NCBI RefSeq assembly: GCF_030269325.1
Contig: NZ_BSTD01000005.1
Location: 577,391-641,390, forward strand
From: Amycolatopsis sp. NBRC 101858
Lineage (GTDB): Bacteria > Actinomycetota > Actinomycetes > Mycobacteriales > Pseudonocardiaceae
Length of the DNA stretch: 64,000 bases
Direction: 5' to 3'
Shown: positions 16,486 to 24,262 of the stretch, one piece after another
Layout: the number at the start of each line of letters is the position of its first letter
Numbering within the stretch: the first letter of the stretch is position 1
The notes under the pieces: model-generated
Databases searched by the model: none
The model's input: only the letters and a program-made list of their open reading frames with translations
What the model was told of the DNA's origin: nothing
Translations under genes and position numbers: made by a program

Positions 16486-16986
16486 GTGAGTGACGAAGAC
16501 GCCGTCGACGCCGTCGTGTCGGCCTGGCACCGCGAACGCCCCGACCTCGACCTGACCGCCATCGGCGTGGCCGGCCGGATGGGCCGGCTGGCGCTGGTGC
16601 TCGGCCCGGCCCAGGAGCGGGTGTTCGGCAAGTTCGGCCTGCAGCGCGGGGAGTTCGACGTCCTGGCCGCGCTGCGCCGGTCCGGCAAGCCCTACACGCT
16701 GATCCCGTCCGAGCTGTCCGCGACGCTGATGATGTCCCGCGCCGGCATGACGAGCCGCCTCGACCGGCTGGAGAAGGCCGGGTTCGTCGAGCGCGCGCTG
16801 GACCCGAACGACCGCCGCAGCTTCCGGATCCGCTTGACGGACCAGGGTTTCGACGCCGTCGACGCCGCGATGACCGCGCACACCGCGAACGTGTCCGAGC
16901 TGCTGTCGGGACTGTCCGGAAAGGACCTGGGCCTGCTCGACGACGTCCTGCGCAAGCTCCTGGAACACCTGGATCCCCAAGCCTGA
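16486..16986 (+). CDS. MarR family regulator
   Basis: A 166-aa winged helix-turn-helix regulator. The recognition region reads LIPSELSATLMMSRAGMTSR then LDRLEKAGFVERALDPNDRR with the wing arginines, and LTDQGFDAVDAA after. The GTG at 16486 begins SDEDAVDAVVSAWHRERPDL; the upstream ribosome site is weak. An inverted repeat in the gap to the divergent cupin gene is the likely binding site. Confidence 0.92.
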   Translation: MSDEDAVDAVVSAWHRERPDLDLTAIGVAGRMGRLALVLGPAQERVFGKFGLQRGEFDVLAALRRSGKPYTLIPSELSATLMMSRAGMTSRLDRLEKAGFVERALDPNDRRSFRIRLTDQGFDAVDAAMTAHTANVSELLSGLSGKDLGLLDDVLRKLLEHLDPQA

Positions 16987-16994
16987 CCACGAAA

Positions 16995-17029
16995 AAGGGC
17001 CTTCCCGGCGGTGTGCCGGGAAGGCCCTT
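16995..17029. terminator. Bidirectional terminator between marR and chitinase
   Basis: A perfect 15-bp stem (AAGGGCCTTCCCGGC with GCCGGGAAGGCCCTT) around the loop GGTGT, preceded by AAAA on the plus strand, which gives a U-run for the minus-strand chitinase transcript. It serves both convergent genes. Confidence 0.9.
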
Positions 17030-17044
17030 CTCGCCGCGCCCGGC

Positions 17045-17773
17045 TCAGCAGGACAGGTTGTCACCGGTCGGGACCCCGAGGATCCCGGTGATCTGCGTGT
17101 ACTTGTCGATCCGGCTCTGGACCTGCGCCGGGTTGCCGCCGTTGCACTCGATCGAGCCGTTGATGCTGCGGATGGTCTCGCCGAAGCCGCGCTGGTTGAC
17201 CATCGCGTCGTGCGGCGTCATCGTGCCCGGGCCGCTCTGCGTGTTCCAGTACCAGAGCCCGGTCTTCCACGCGACGGCCGCGTCCTGCTCGACCTGGTAC
17301 GGGTTGCCCAACAGGTCGATGCCGAGCGCGTCGCCGGCGGCCTTGTAGTTGAAGTTCCAGCTGAGCTGAATCGGGCCGCGGCCGTAGTACGCGGCCTGGC
17401 CGGCCGGGCAGCCGTAGGGCTGGCTCGCGTCGCAGTAGTGCGGGTAGTTCGCGGTGTTCTGCTCGACGACGTAGACGAGGCCGCCGGTCTCGTGGTTGAC
17501 GTTCGCCAGGAACGCCGCCGCTTCCTGCTTCTTGACGGTGTCGTCGCCGGTGTTGGCGAAGCCGGGGTAGGCCGACAGCGCGTCGGTCAGGCCGCTGTAG
17601 GTGTAGAAGCTGTTGCGGCTCGGGAAGATCTGGTCGAACTGGGCCTCGCTGACGACGAAGGAGGCGTCCGCCGCGGCGGACGCGGTGGTGGCCGGGAGCA
17701 CGACGGCGGCGGCCGCCGCGGTGAGCGCGCTCACCGCCACGCCGGTGCGCTTCAGGAACCGGGTAATCGACAT
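17045..17773 (-). CDS. Secreted family 19 chitinase
   Basis: Hydrolyses chitin outside the cell. Residues 1-33 are a signal peptide (basic ITRFLKRTG, hydrophobic core, TASA cleavage). The GH19 catalytic domain follows directly (FVVSEAQFDQIFPSRNSFYT), with the catalytic glutamate in NVNHETGG and the family signature YYGRGPIQLSWNFNY. It ends GDNLSC. No chitin-binding module is present, so it is the single-domain form, 242 aa. A DasR-like site lies about 65 bases upstream of the start, consistent with control by N-acetylglucosamine. Confidence 0.95.
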   Translation of the reverse strand: MSITRFLKRTGVAVSALTAAAAAVVLPATTASAAADASFVVSEAQFDQIFPSRNSFYTYSGLTDALSAYPGFANTGDDTVKKQEAAAFLANVNHETGGLVYVVEQNTANYPHYCDASQPYGCPAGQAAYYGRGPIQLSWNFNYKAAGDALGIDLLGNPYQVEQDAAVAWKTGLWYWNTQSGPGTMTPHDAMVNQRGFGETIRSINGSIECNGGNPAQVQSRIDKYTQITGILGVPTGDNLSC

Positions 17774-17835
17774 TCGGGACTCCTCTTGATCACGCCGGTC
17801 GTGCGCGGTCCGACCGAGCCGAATGGGTTACACCA

Positions 17836-17851
17836 AGAGGTATAGACCAAT
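17836..17851 (-). promoter_or_regulatory. DasR-like (dre) site upstream of chitinase
   Basis: On the minus strand this reads ATTGGTCTATACCTCT. The known DasR-responsive element is a 16-bp palindrome close to ACTGGTCTAGACCACT, so 13 of 16 positions agree. It lies 63-78 bases upstream of the chitinase start. Confidence 0.55.
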
Positions 17852-18217
17852 CACTTTCGTGTTAATCGTTTTCCGACTAAGACTGCGCGATCGGAGCAGT
17901 GGTGACTGCGGCGAATGGCAGAGGGTGAGCTCGGATTGCGATGAACGGGTGATGAACGGCCGGACAACGACCGGTCATTCTCTACTTTGTGTAGGAGCGT
18001 TCCGTCTTCCGCAACACCCACTCGGGTGGCGGCCTGAACCGCGGGGGCGCCGGGGTCGTGTTCTCGGTTGGGCGCTAGTCTCGGCCGCCGAGTCGGTCGG
18101 TACCCTCGGGTCTTGACACACTCGGTAGCTTTTTGACCAGCAGCACGCAGCTTCTCACTCGTATGGGTGAGTCTTTCGGTAAGTACACTGCGCTCGTCAA
18201 TCGCGGGAGGCACTCCG
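17852..18217. other. Intergenic region before the small membrane protein gene
   Basis: No gene is seen. A TTGACA hexamer occurs at 18113-18118, a possible -35 element for the plus-strand gene at 18218. CTCACTCGTATGGGTGAG near 18155-18172 is an imperfect inverted repeat between that hexamer and the start, a possible operator. Confidence 0.4.
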
Positions 18218-18592
18218 GTGCGCAACCCAGGTCGAACCCTGATGCGGTCCACGCTGCGCGCGTCCCGCGCGGCCGCGGTGGTCGCGCTCGTCCCGGCCGC
18301 GCTGCTCCTGGCCGGCGGCGGGAACGCGTTCGCCGACGTCGTGACCGCGCAGGCGGACTCGGGCGCGGAGAGCTTCGGCGTGCTCGGCCCGGTCGGGCTG
18401 GTGGCGGTCGCGCTCGGCATCGTCGGCATGACGCTGGGTGTGCTGCGCCAGCGCCGCAAGGCCCGCGTCGCGGAGGCCGCCCCGGCGGTCCCGGAAGCAC
18501 CCGGCCCGGTCACGGCGATGGCCGAAGCGGTCCTCGGCGAGCCCGACGCCACGCCGACCCGCCCGTTCCTCACCCAGCACCCCCACGCCTGA
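18218..18592 (+). CDS. Exported membrane protein of unknown function
   Basis: GTG 18218 follows GGGAGG. The 124-aa product has a basic N-terminus and signal sequence (VVALVPAALLLAGGGNAFA), a short outside segment (DVVTAQADSGAESFG), one membrane helix (LGPVGLVAVALGIVGMTLGV) and a basic RQRRKARV stop-transfer. An Ala/Pro-rich cytoplasmic tail follows. No family is recognised. A 21-bp tandem repeat array begins 42 bases after its stop. Confidence 0.7.
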   Translation: MRNPGRTLMRSTLRASRAAAVVALVPAALLLAGGGNAFADVVTAQADSGAESFGVLGPVGLVAVALGIVGMTLGVLRQRRKARVAEAAPAVPEAPGPVTAMAEAVLGEPDATPTRPFLTQHPHA

Positions 18593-18634
18593 CCCCACCC
18601 GCCACACACGGCACAAGCTCGCCCAAACGACACC

Positions 18635-18949
18635 GTGTCGGCTCCCCAATCACGCGTGTCGACTCGCCAATCACGCGTGTCGGCTCCCCAATCACGTGAG
18701 TCGACCCTTCAGTTACGCGAGCCGACCTTCCAGGTACGCGGACCGACTCTCCTGGTACGCGAGTTGACCTTCCAGGTACGCGAGCCGACTCTCCGGGTAG
18801 GCGAGTTGACCTTCCAGGTACGCGAGCCGACTCTCCGGGTAGGCGAGTTGACCTTCCAGGTACGCGAGCCGACTCTCCGGGTACGCGAGTCGTCCTTCCA
18901 GGTACGCGAGCCGACTCTCCGGGTACGCGAGCCGACCTCCCCGTCACGC
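18635..18949 (+). repeat. 21-bp tandem repeat array, 15 units
   Basis: Fifteen consecutive units of exactly 21 bases, for example GAGCCGACTCTCCGGGTAC plus GC and GAGTTGACCTTCCAGGTAC plus GC. From about 18740 two unit types alternate, giving a 42-base higher-order period. The first three units carry CCCCAATCACG instead of the CCAGGTACG type. A degenerate sixteenth unit follows. Because 21 is a multiple of three, long frames run through it, but the peptides are simple heptad repeats and I treat it as non-coding. Related units occur at 44385-44697. Confidence 0.9.
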
Positions 18950-19052
18950 GAGTTGACCGTCGCGATGTCCGCCGCGCCGCGCAGCTTGGAAGAATCCCCA
19001 GCTTGGGCCCCCTCGGCACCCACCACGCGGCCCGGCCTGGAAGAATCCTCAC

Positions 19053-20087
19053 GTGTCCGAAGAGCAGACCGTCGCCGCTGAACGCCGTCCGCGGGTCCTG
19101 TCCGGGATCCAGCCCACCGCCGACTCGTTCCACCTCGGCAACTACCTCGGTGCGCTGCGCCAGTGGGTGCGGCTGCAGGACACCCACGAGCCGTTCTACT
19201 GCGTCGTCGACCTGCATGCCATCACCGTCGAGCAGGACCCGAAGGTGCTGCGGCAGCGCACCCGCGTCTCGGCCGCGCAGCTGCTCGCCATCGGCATCGA
19301 CCCGCGGCGCAGCGCCCTGTTCGTGCAGAGCCACGTCCCGGAGCACGCCCAGCTGAGCTGGGTCATGGAGTGCCAGACCGGGTTCGGCGAGGCCGGCCGG
19401 ATGACGCAGTTCAAGGACAAGTCCGCGAAGCAGGGTTCCGACCGCTCCAGCGTCGGCCTCTTCACGTACCCGATCCTGCAGGCCGCGGACATCCTGCTCT
19501 ACCAGGCCGACGCGGTCCCGGTCGGCGAGGACCAGCGCCAGCACCTGGAGCTGACGCGCGACCTCGCGCAGCGCTTCAACAACCGGCTGGGCAAGACGTT
19601 CGTCGTGCCGGAGCCGTACATCATCAAGGACACGGCGAAGATCTACGACCTCCAGGACCCGACGGCCAAGATGAGCAAGTCGGCCTCCAGCGCCAACGGG
19701 ATCGTGGAGCTGCTCGAGGACCCGAAGCGCTCGGCGAAGAAGATCCGCTCGGCGGTCACCGACACCGGCCGCGAGGTCAAGTTCGACACCGAGAACAAGG
19801 CGGGCGTGTCGAACCTGCTGACGATCTACTCGGCCCTGACCGACCGGACGATCGCGGACCTCGAAGCGGCGTACGAGGGCAAGGGTTACGGCGACCTGAA
19901 GAAGGACCTCGGCGAGGTGTTCGTCGAGTGGGTGACCCCCGTTCAGCACCGTGCGCAGTCCTATTTGGACGATGTCGCGGAGCTGGACAAGGTCCTCGCG
20001 GCGGGTGCGGAGCGCGCCCGCGACGTGGCTTCGAAGACGCTGGCCAAGACGTACCAGCGGATCGGGTTCCTGCCGCCGGTGCGGTGA
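19053..20087 (+). CDS. trpS: Tryptophanyl-tRNA synthetase
   Basis: Charges tRNA-Trp with tryptophan. The 344-aa class I synthetase shows SGIQPTADSFHLGNYLGALR (HIGH-type motif at residues 31-34), GEDQRQHLELTRDLAQRFN, and the KMSKS loop in AKMSKSASSANG. GTG 19053 is used as start. Two TGGAAGAATCC copies about 50 bases apart lie just upstream, perhaps a duplicated promoter segment. Its stop overlaps the GTG of a P-loop protein gene as GTGA. Confidence 0.96.
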   Translation: MSEEQTVAAERRPRVLSGIQPTADSFHLGNYLGALRQWVRLQDTHEPFYCVVDLHAITVEQDPKVLRQRTRVSAAQLLAIGIDPRRSALFVQSHVPEHAQLSWVMECQTGFGEAGRMTQFKDKSAKQGSDRSSVGLFTYPILQAADILLYQADAVPVGEDQRQHLELTRDLAQRFNNRLGKTFVVPEPYIIKDTAKIYDLQDPTAKMSKSASSANGIVELLEDPKRSAKKIRSAVTDTGREVKFDTENKAGVSNLLTIYSALTDRTIADLEAAYEGKGYGDLKKDLGEVFVEWVTPVQHRAQSYLDDVAELDKVLAAGAERARDVASKTLAKTYQRIGFLPPVR

Positions 20088-20587
20088 AGCTGATCCTGCT
20101 GAACGGCCCGCCGGGCAGCGGCAAGTCGACGCTCGCCCGGCGCTACGCCGACGCCCACCCACCGGCGCTGGCCCTGGACGTGGACCGCATCCGCGCGATG
20201 ATCGGCGGCCGGCGCGCAACGCCCGGCGAGGCCGGTCTGCTGGCACGCGACCTCGCGACGGCGGCGGCGCGCACGCACTTGACCGCGGGCTACGACGTCG
20301 TGGTGCCGCAGCTGCTGGCCCGCCCGGGCTTCGCTGAGCGGCTCGAAGCGCTGGCCGCCGAGACGGGTGCGAGCTTCCGCGAGATCGTGCTCCTGCCCGG
20401 CCGCGAGGAGACCCGGCGGCGCTTCGCGGGGCGCGGGTCGTCGGAGATCGAGACAGCGGAGCCGCTCACGGATGAAGAACTGGCGGAGGCCTACGACCGC
20501 GTGGCCGAGTACGCCGCGACGCGCCCCGGGGCGGTGATCCTGCGCGACGAGGACGCCTACGCGGCCCTCCTCGCCTCCCTCACGTAG
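20084..20587 (+). CDS. P-loop kinase-like ATPase (AAA_33 type)
   Basis: A 167-aa P-loop protein. Walker A is LNGPPGSGKSTLARRYA at the N-terminus; DVDRIRAMIGGR is the kinase-like second motif, and EETRRRFAGRG resembles a lid. Such small proteins phosphorylate nucleosides, antibiotics or other small molecules; the substrate is unknown. The GTG start overlaps the trpS stop (GTGA), so it is translated with trpS. Confidence 0.85.
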   Translation: MKLILLNGPPGSGKSTLARRYADAHPPALALDVDRIRAMIGGRRATPGEAGLLARDLATAAARTHLTAGYDVVVPQLLARPGFAERLEALAAETGASFREIVLLPGREETRRRFAGRGSSEIETAEPLTDEELAEAYDRVAEYAATRPGAVILRDEDAYAALLASLT

Positions 20588-20632
20588 ACCGCTCGCGTTG
20601 CGGGAGTCACCAGGCGTGGTTAGCGTTTCACA

Positions 20633-21643
20633 GTGGCGAACGAAGAGAAGGAAAAGCTCCTGCCGCGGTTGCGGCGGAAGTACCCGTGGCTCGATCACCT
20701 GATCCGGGCGAACGAGGCCTTCACCGAGCGGTACGGCAACCACTACGCCGCCGCCATCACCTACTTCAGCGTGCTGTCGGTCATCCCGATCCTGATGGTC
20801 GCCTTCGCCGTGGTCGGGCTGGTCGTCAACCACGACCAGACGATCATCGGCAAGATCACCGAGAGCATCAACAACTCCGTGCCTTCGGGCCTGAGCAAGC
20901 TCGTCCAGAGCATCGTGGACGCCGCGATCAACGCGGGCAGCGGCATCGGGATCTTCGGTCTGCTCATCGCGCTCTACTCGGGCGTCGGCTGGATGTCGAA
21001 CCTCCGGGACGCCCTCACCGCGCAGTGGGGCCAGGAAAAACAGCCGCAGCCCGTCGTCAAGCAGACGCTCAAGGACCTCGTCGCGCTCGTCGGCCTCGGG
21101 GTCGCGCTCGTCGTCTCGTTCGCGCTGACCGCGGTCGGCGGTGGGGTCGGGAACTTCCTGCTCGGGCTCGTCGGGCTGGCGGACGAGACCTGGGCGAAGG
21201 TCCTGCTCCGGATCGCGACCATCGTGCTCGGCCTGGCCGCCAACACCCTCGTCTTCCTCTGGGTCATCGCGCGCCTGCCGCGCGAACGCGTCGCGTTGCG
21301 CAGTGCCGTCAAAGGCGCGGTGTTCGCTTCCATCGGGTTCGTCATCCTGCAGCAGGCCGCCACCTTCTACCTGGCCAGCGTCACGAAGTCGCCGGCGTTC
21401 GCGCTGTTCGGGCCGGTCATCGGCCTGCTCGTGTTCGCCAACTTCGTCTCGCGCTTCCTCCTGCTCGTCACGGCGTGGACCGCGACGGCCAAGGAGAACG
21501 AGCGCAAGATCGTCGTGCCCCCGCCGCCCGTGCGGCTCGAGCAGAGCGTCAGCGTGCAGCGCGGCCCGGGACTCGGCGCCGTCGCGGGTGCGTTCAGCGC
21601 CGGCGCGCTGCTCGCGTGGCTGGGTGGCCGCCGCAAGCCTTGA
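20633..21643 (+). CDS. YihY/BrkB family inner-membrane protein (YhjD-like)
   Basis: A 336-aa membrane protein. The family opening GNHYAAAITYFSVLSVIPIL is present at residues 35-54, then about six membrane helices. After the last helix comes a tail (PPPPVRLEQSVSVQRGPG) and a final hydrophobic AFSAGALLAWLGG. YhjD-like members have been linked to export of lipidic cell-envelope molecules in E. coli, and in this group the substrate is not settled. Start GTG 20633. Confidence 0.9.
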   Translation: MANEEKEKLLPRLRRKYPWLDHLIRANEAFTERYGNHYAAAITYFSVLSVIPILMVAFAVVGLVVNHDQTIIGKITESINNSVPSGLSKLVQSIVDAAINAGSGIGIFGLLIALYSGVGWMSNLRDALTAQWGQEKQPQPVVKQTLKDLVALVGLGVALVVSFALTAVGGGVGNFLLGLVGLADETWAKVLLRIATIVLGLAANTLVFLWVIARLPRERVALRSAVKGAVFASIGFVILQQAATFYLASVTKSPAFALFGPVIGLLVFANFVSRFLLLVTAWTATAKENERKIVVPPPPVRLEQSVSVQRGPGLGAVAGAFSAGALLAWLGGRRKP

Positions 21644-21655
21644 CAGCGAGCGGGT

Positions 21656-21692
21656 CGGTAAAGAAACTGAACCGGTAAGAAATCTGAACCGG
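21656..21692. promoter_or_regulatory. 17-bp tandem operator before the flavin-enzyme operon
   Basis: CGGTAAAGAAACTGAAC (21656-21672) is followed directly by CGGTAAGAAATCTGAAC (21673-21689) and CGG. The second copy runs into the CGGAGG ribosome site of the next gene. Direct repeats of this kind are typical for HxlR regulators, and an HxlR gene closes the operon. Confidence 0.6.
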
Positions 21693-21699
21693 AGGTTTC

Positions 21700-22806
21700 A
21701 TGCTGGACGCCGCCCGCGAGTGCGCTGCCCTCGCCCAGACGCTCGCGCCCGTCACCGAGCAGAACCGCGCGCTGCCGGCCGAGCTGGTCGCGAAGCTGAC
21801 CGACGCCCAGCTCCTGCGCAGCGGCGTCCCCGGCCACCTGGGCGGCCCGGAAGCGCCACCCGCCGTCAGTCTCGAGACGGCGGAGACCGTCGCGCGCGGC
21901 GACGCCTCGGCCGGCTGGTGCGTCTCGATCGCCGTGACGAGCAGCCTGCTCTCGGCCTACGCCCCGCCGAAGTGCGCCGAGGAGGTCTTCGGCGACCCGA
22001 AGACCGTCGCCGCGGGCGTTTGGGCGCCGCGCGGGGCCGGTAAGAAAACGGACGGCGGTTACATCGTCTCGGGACGCTGGCCGTTCTGCAGCGGCATTCC
22101 GCACTGCGACTGGCTTTTCGCCGGGTTCGTGCACGAAGGCGAGCTGTACGTCGCCGCGTTGCCGAAGGCCGAAATCGAAGTCCTCGACACCTGGCACACC
22201 AACGGCCTGCGCGGCACCGGTAGCCACGACTGCGTGGCCGACGAGCTGTTCGTCCCCGAGCACCGCGTCTTCTCGGTGATGGGCGGCCCGCCCGCGGAAG
22301 CCGTTGCGCTGCACCGCTTCCCGCTCTTCGGCTACTTCGCGCTCTCGGTCGCGGCGGCCGCGCTGGGCAACGCGCGCGGCGCGATCGACGACCTCGTCGA
22401 GCTCGCCTCGACGCGCAAGCCGCTCGGCTCCAGCCGGTCGCTGGCCGAACGGTCGCAGACCCAGGCCGCCGTCGCCGAGGCGGAAGCCGCCCTGCGCGCC
22501 ACGCGGCTGCTCTACTACACGAGCATCGACGACGCCTGGCAGGCCGCGCAGGGCACGGAACCGGTGCCGGACCGGCTGAAACTCGGCCTGCGCCTGGCCG
22601 CCACGCACGTCACGCGCACCGCCGCGAAGGTCGCCGAAAGCATGTACGACCTGGGCGGCGGCGCGGCGATCTACGAGACTTCGCCGCTGCAGCGCCGGTT
22701 CCGCGACGCCCACACCGCGACCGCCCACTTCCAGGTCAACCCGGCCAGCTTCGAGCTGTCCGGCAAGCTCCTGCTGGGCGTCCCCGCCCGCACCGAACAG
22801 CTCTGA
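21700..22806 (+). CDS. Acyl-CoA dehydrogenase-fold flavin monooxygenase-like protein
   Basis: A 368-aa protein with the acyl-CoA dehydrogenase fold. It resembles the group of flavin-dependent hydroxylases such as HsaA more than true acyl-CoA dehydrogenases: ETVARGDASAGWCVSIAVTS in the N-terminal domain, GYIVSGRWPFCSGIPHCDW in the middle strand domain, and ESMYDLGGGAAIYETSPLQR with RDAHTATAHF in the C-terminal helices. It probably works with a separate flavin reductase and oxidises a small molecule. It is the first of three coupled genes; CGGAGG precedes the ATG. Confidence 0.85.
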   Translation: MLDAARECAALAQTLAPVTEQNRALPAELVAKLTDAQLLRSGVPGHLGGPEAPPAVSLETAETVARGDASAGWCVSIAVTSSLLSAYAPPKCAEEVFGDPKTVAAGVWAPRGAGKKTDGGYIVSGRWPFCSGIPHCDWLFAGFVHEGELYVAALPKAEIEVLDTWHTNGLRGTGSHDCVADELFVPEHRVFSVMGGPPAEAVALHRFPLFGYFALSVAAAALGNARGAIDDLVELASTRKPLGSSRSLAERSQTQAAVAEAEAALRATRLLYYTSIDDAWQAAQGTEPVPDRLKLGLRLAATHVTRTAAKVAESMYDLGGGAAIYETSPLQRRFRDAHTATAHFQVNPASFELSGKLLLGVPARTEQL

Positions 22807-22814
22807 GGAGTCCC

Positions 22815-23819
22815 GTGCCCGTCAACGCCCAGTACCGCCTCGCCGCCCGCCCGGCGGCCGGACTGCCGAAGGACACCGACTGGCAGTACACCGAGGAAGC
22901 CGTCCCGTTGCCCGGCGAGGGGGAGTTCCTGGTCGAGGTCCGGTACCTCTCGGTGGACCCCGCGATGCGCACGTGGATGAACGCCGGCCGGTCGTACGTG
23001 CCGCCGGTGGGGATCGGCGAGGTCATGCGCGCGGCCGGGATCGCCCGCGTCACCGAGTCGCGCCACCCCGCCTTCAAGGCCGGTCAGGACGTCTTCGGCA
23101 CCTTCGGCGTCCAGAACTACGCCGTTTCGGACGGCAAGGGCGTCACGATCGTCGACACGGCGGTCGCACCGGCGCCGTCGTTCCTCGGCACGCTCGGGAT
23201 CAGCGGGATCACCGCTTACTTCGGGCTGTTCGACGTCGGCCGCCCGGAGCCGGGTCAGACCGTCGTGGTGTCCGCCGCGGCCGGGTCGGTCGGGATCGTC
23301 GTCGGGCAGCTCGCCAAGATCCACGGCTGCCGCGTCGTCGGCATCGCCGGCGGCCCGGAGAAGTGCCGGACGCTGGTCGAGGAGTACGGCTTCGACGCCG
23401 CCGTCGACCACCGCGCCGGGAACGTCCGCGCGGACCTCAAGGAGCACGCGCCCGACGGGATCGACGTCTTCTTCGACAACGTCGGCGGCGAGGTCCTCGA
23501 AGCGGCGCTGGCCCGGCTCGCGCGCGGTGCGCGGATCGTGCTGAGCGGCGCGGTTTCGCAGTACAACAGCACCGAGGGGCCGCGCGGCCCGGCCAACTAC
23601 ATGCAGCTGCTGGTGCGCCGGGCCTCGATGACCGGGTTCGTCTTCTCCGACTACACCGACCGGTACCCCGAAGCGATCGAAGCGCTGGCCGGCTGGGTGC
23701 GCGAGGGCAAGCTGAAGTCGCGCGAAGACGTCGTCGAGGGCGGGATCGCGAAGTTCCCGGAGACGCTGCTCAAGCTGTTCCGCGGCGAGAACACCGGCAA
23801 GCTGGTGCTGGCGCTGTGA
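22815..23819 (+). CDS. NADP-dependent medium-chain oxidoreductase (CurA/leukotriene reductase type)
   Basis: A 334-aa zinc-free MDR enzyme that reduces activated double bonds with NADPH. It has YLSVDPAMRTWMN near residue 46, TLGISGITAYFGLFDVG, the nucleotide-binding VVSAAAGSVGIVVGQLAKI and DVFFDNVGGEVLEAAL, and GFVFSDYTDRYPEA at the end. Start GTG 22815, 8 bases after the flavin enzyme. Its stop overlaps the HxlR GTG by GTGA. Confidence 0.92.
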   Translation: MPVNAQYRLAARPAAGLPKDTDWQYTEEAVPLPGEGEFLVEVRYLSVDPAMRTWMNAGRSYVPPVGIGEVMRAAGIARVTESRHPAFKAGQDVFGTFGVQNYAVSDGKGVTIVDTAVAPAPSFLGTLGISGITAYFGLFDVGRPEPGQTVVVSAAAGSVGIVVGQLAKIHGCRVVGIAGGPEKCRTLVEEYGFDAAVDHRAGNVRADLKEHAPDGIDVFFDNVGGEVLEAALARLARGARIVLSGAVSQYNSTEGPRGPANYMQLLVRRASMTGFVFSDYTDRYPEAIEALAGWVREGKLKSREDVVEGGIAKFPETLLKLFRGENTGKLVLAL

Positions 23820-24262
23820 CCGACCTGGCGCACCGCTTCACGGCGGACTCGGTCGGGCGCGCGCTCGACCTGGTCGGCGAGCGCTGGAGCCTGCTCATCC
23901 TGCGGGAGTCGTTCTTCGGCGTGCGGCGCTACGGCGAGTTCGCGCGCAACCTGTCGATCCCGCGCCCGACGTTGTCCGCCCGGCTGAAGACCCTCGTCGA
24001 GGCGGGCGTGCTGGCGCGCGTGGAAGAGGTGCCGGACCGTCCCGAGTACCACCTCACGCAGGCCGGGCGGGACCTCTTCGGCGCCGTCGCCACGCTGATG
24101 CAGTGGGGCGACAAGCACCTCGCCGGTCCGGAGGGGCCGCCGATCCTGCTGCGGCACAACGACTGCGGTGAAGTCGCCGAGACGTATGTCGCGTGTGGAC
24201 ACTGCGGCGGCGCGATCGCCACCGACAAGGTGACCCCGGAGCCCGGCCCCGGTTTCCGCTAG
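23816..24262 (+). CDS. HxlR family regulator
   Basis: Winged helix-turn-helix regulator of 148 aa. The core is DLVGERWSLLILRESFFGVR, then YGEFARNLSIPRPTLSARLK and EYHLTQAGRDLF. The C-terminal part carries CGHCGG and DCGE, cysteine-containing segments that may sense redox or bind metal. It is the third gene of its operon, coupled by GTGA, and a 17-bp tandem repeat before the operon is its likely site. Confidence 0.9.
   Translation: MTDLAHRFTADSVGRALDLVGERWSLLILRESFFGVRRYGEFARNLSIPRPTLSARLKTLVEAGVLARVEEVPDRPEYHLTQAGRDLFGAVATLMQWGDKHLAGPEGPPILLRHNDCGEVAETYVACGHCGGAIATDKVTPEPGPGFR

Noticed and set aside
18635..18949. CRISPR array
   Set aside because: Units are contiguous with no unique spacers, and no cas genes are near.
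18635..19081. Long frames through the 21-bp array encoding heptad repeat peptides
   Set aside because: A 21-base unit keeps a frame open by arithmetic; several frames on both strands are open at once, there is no start context, and the array is intergenic in both places where it occurs.
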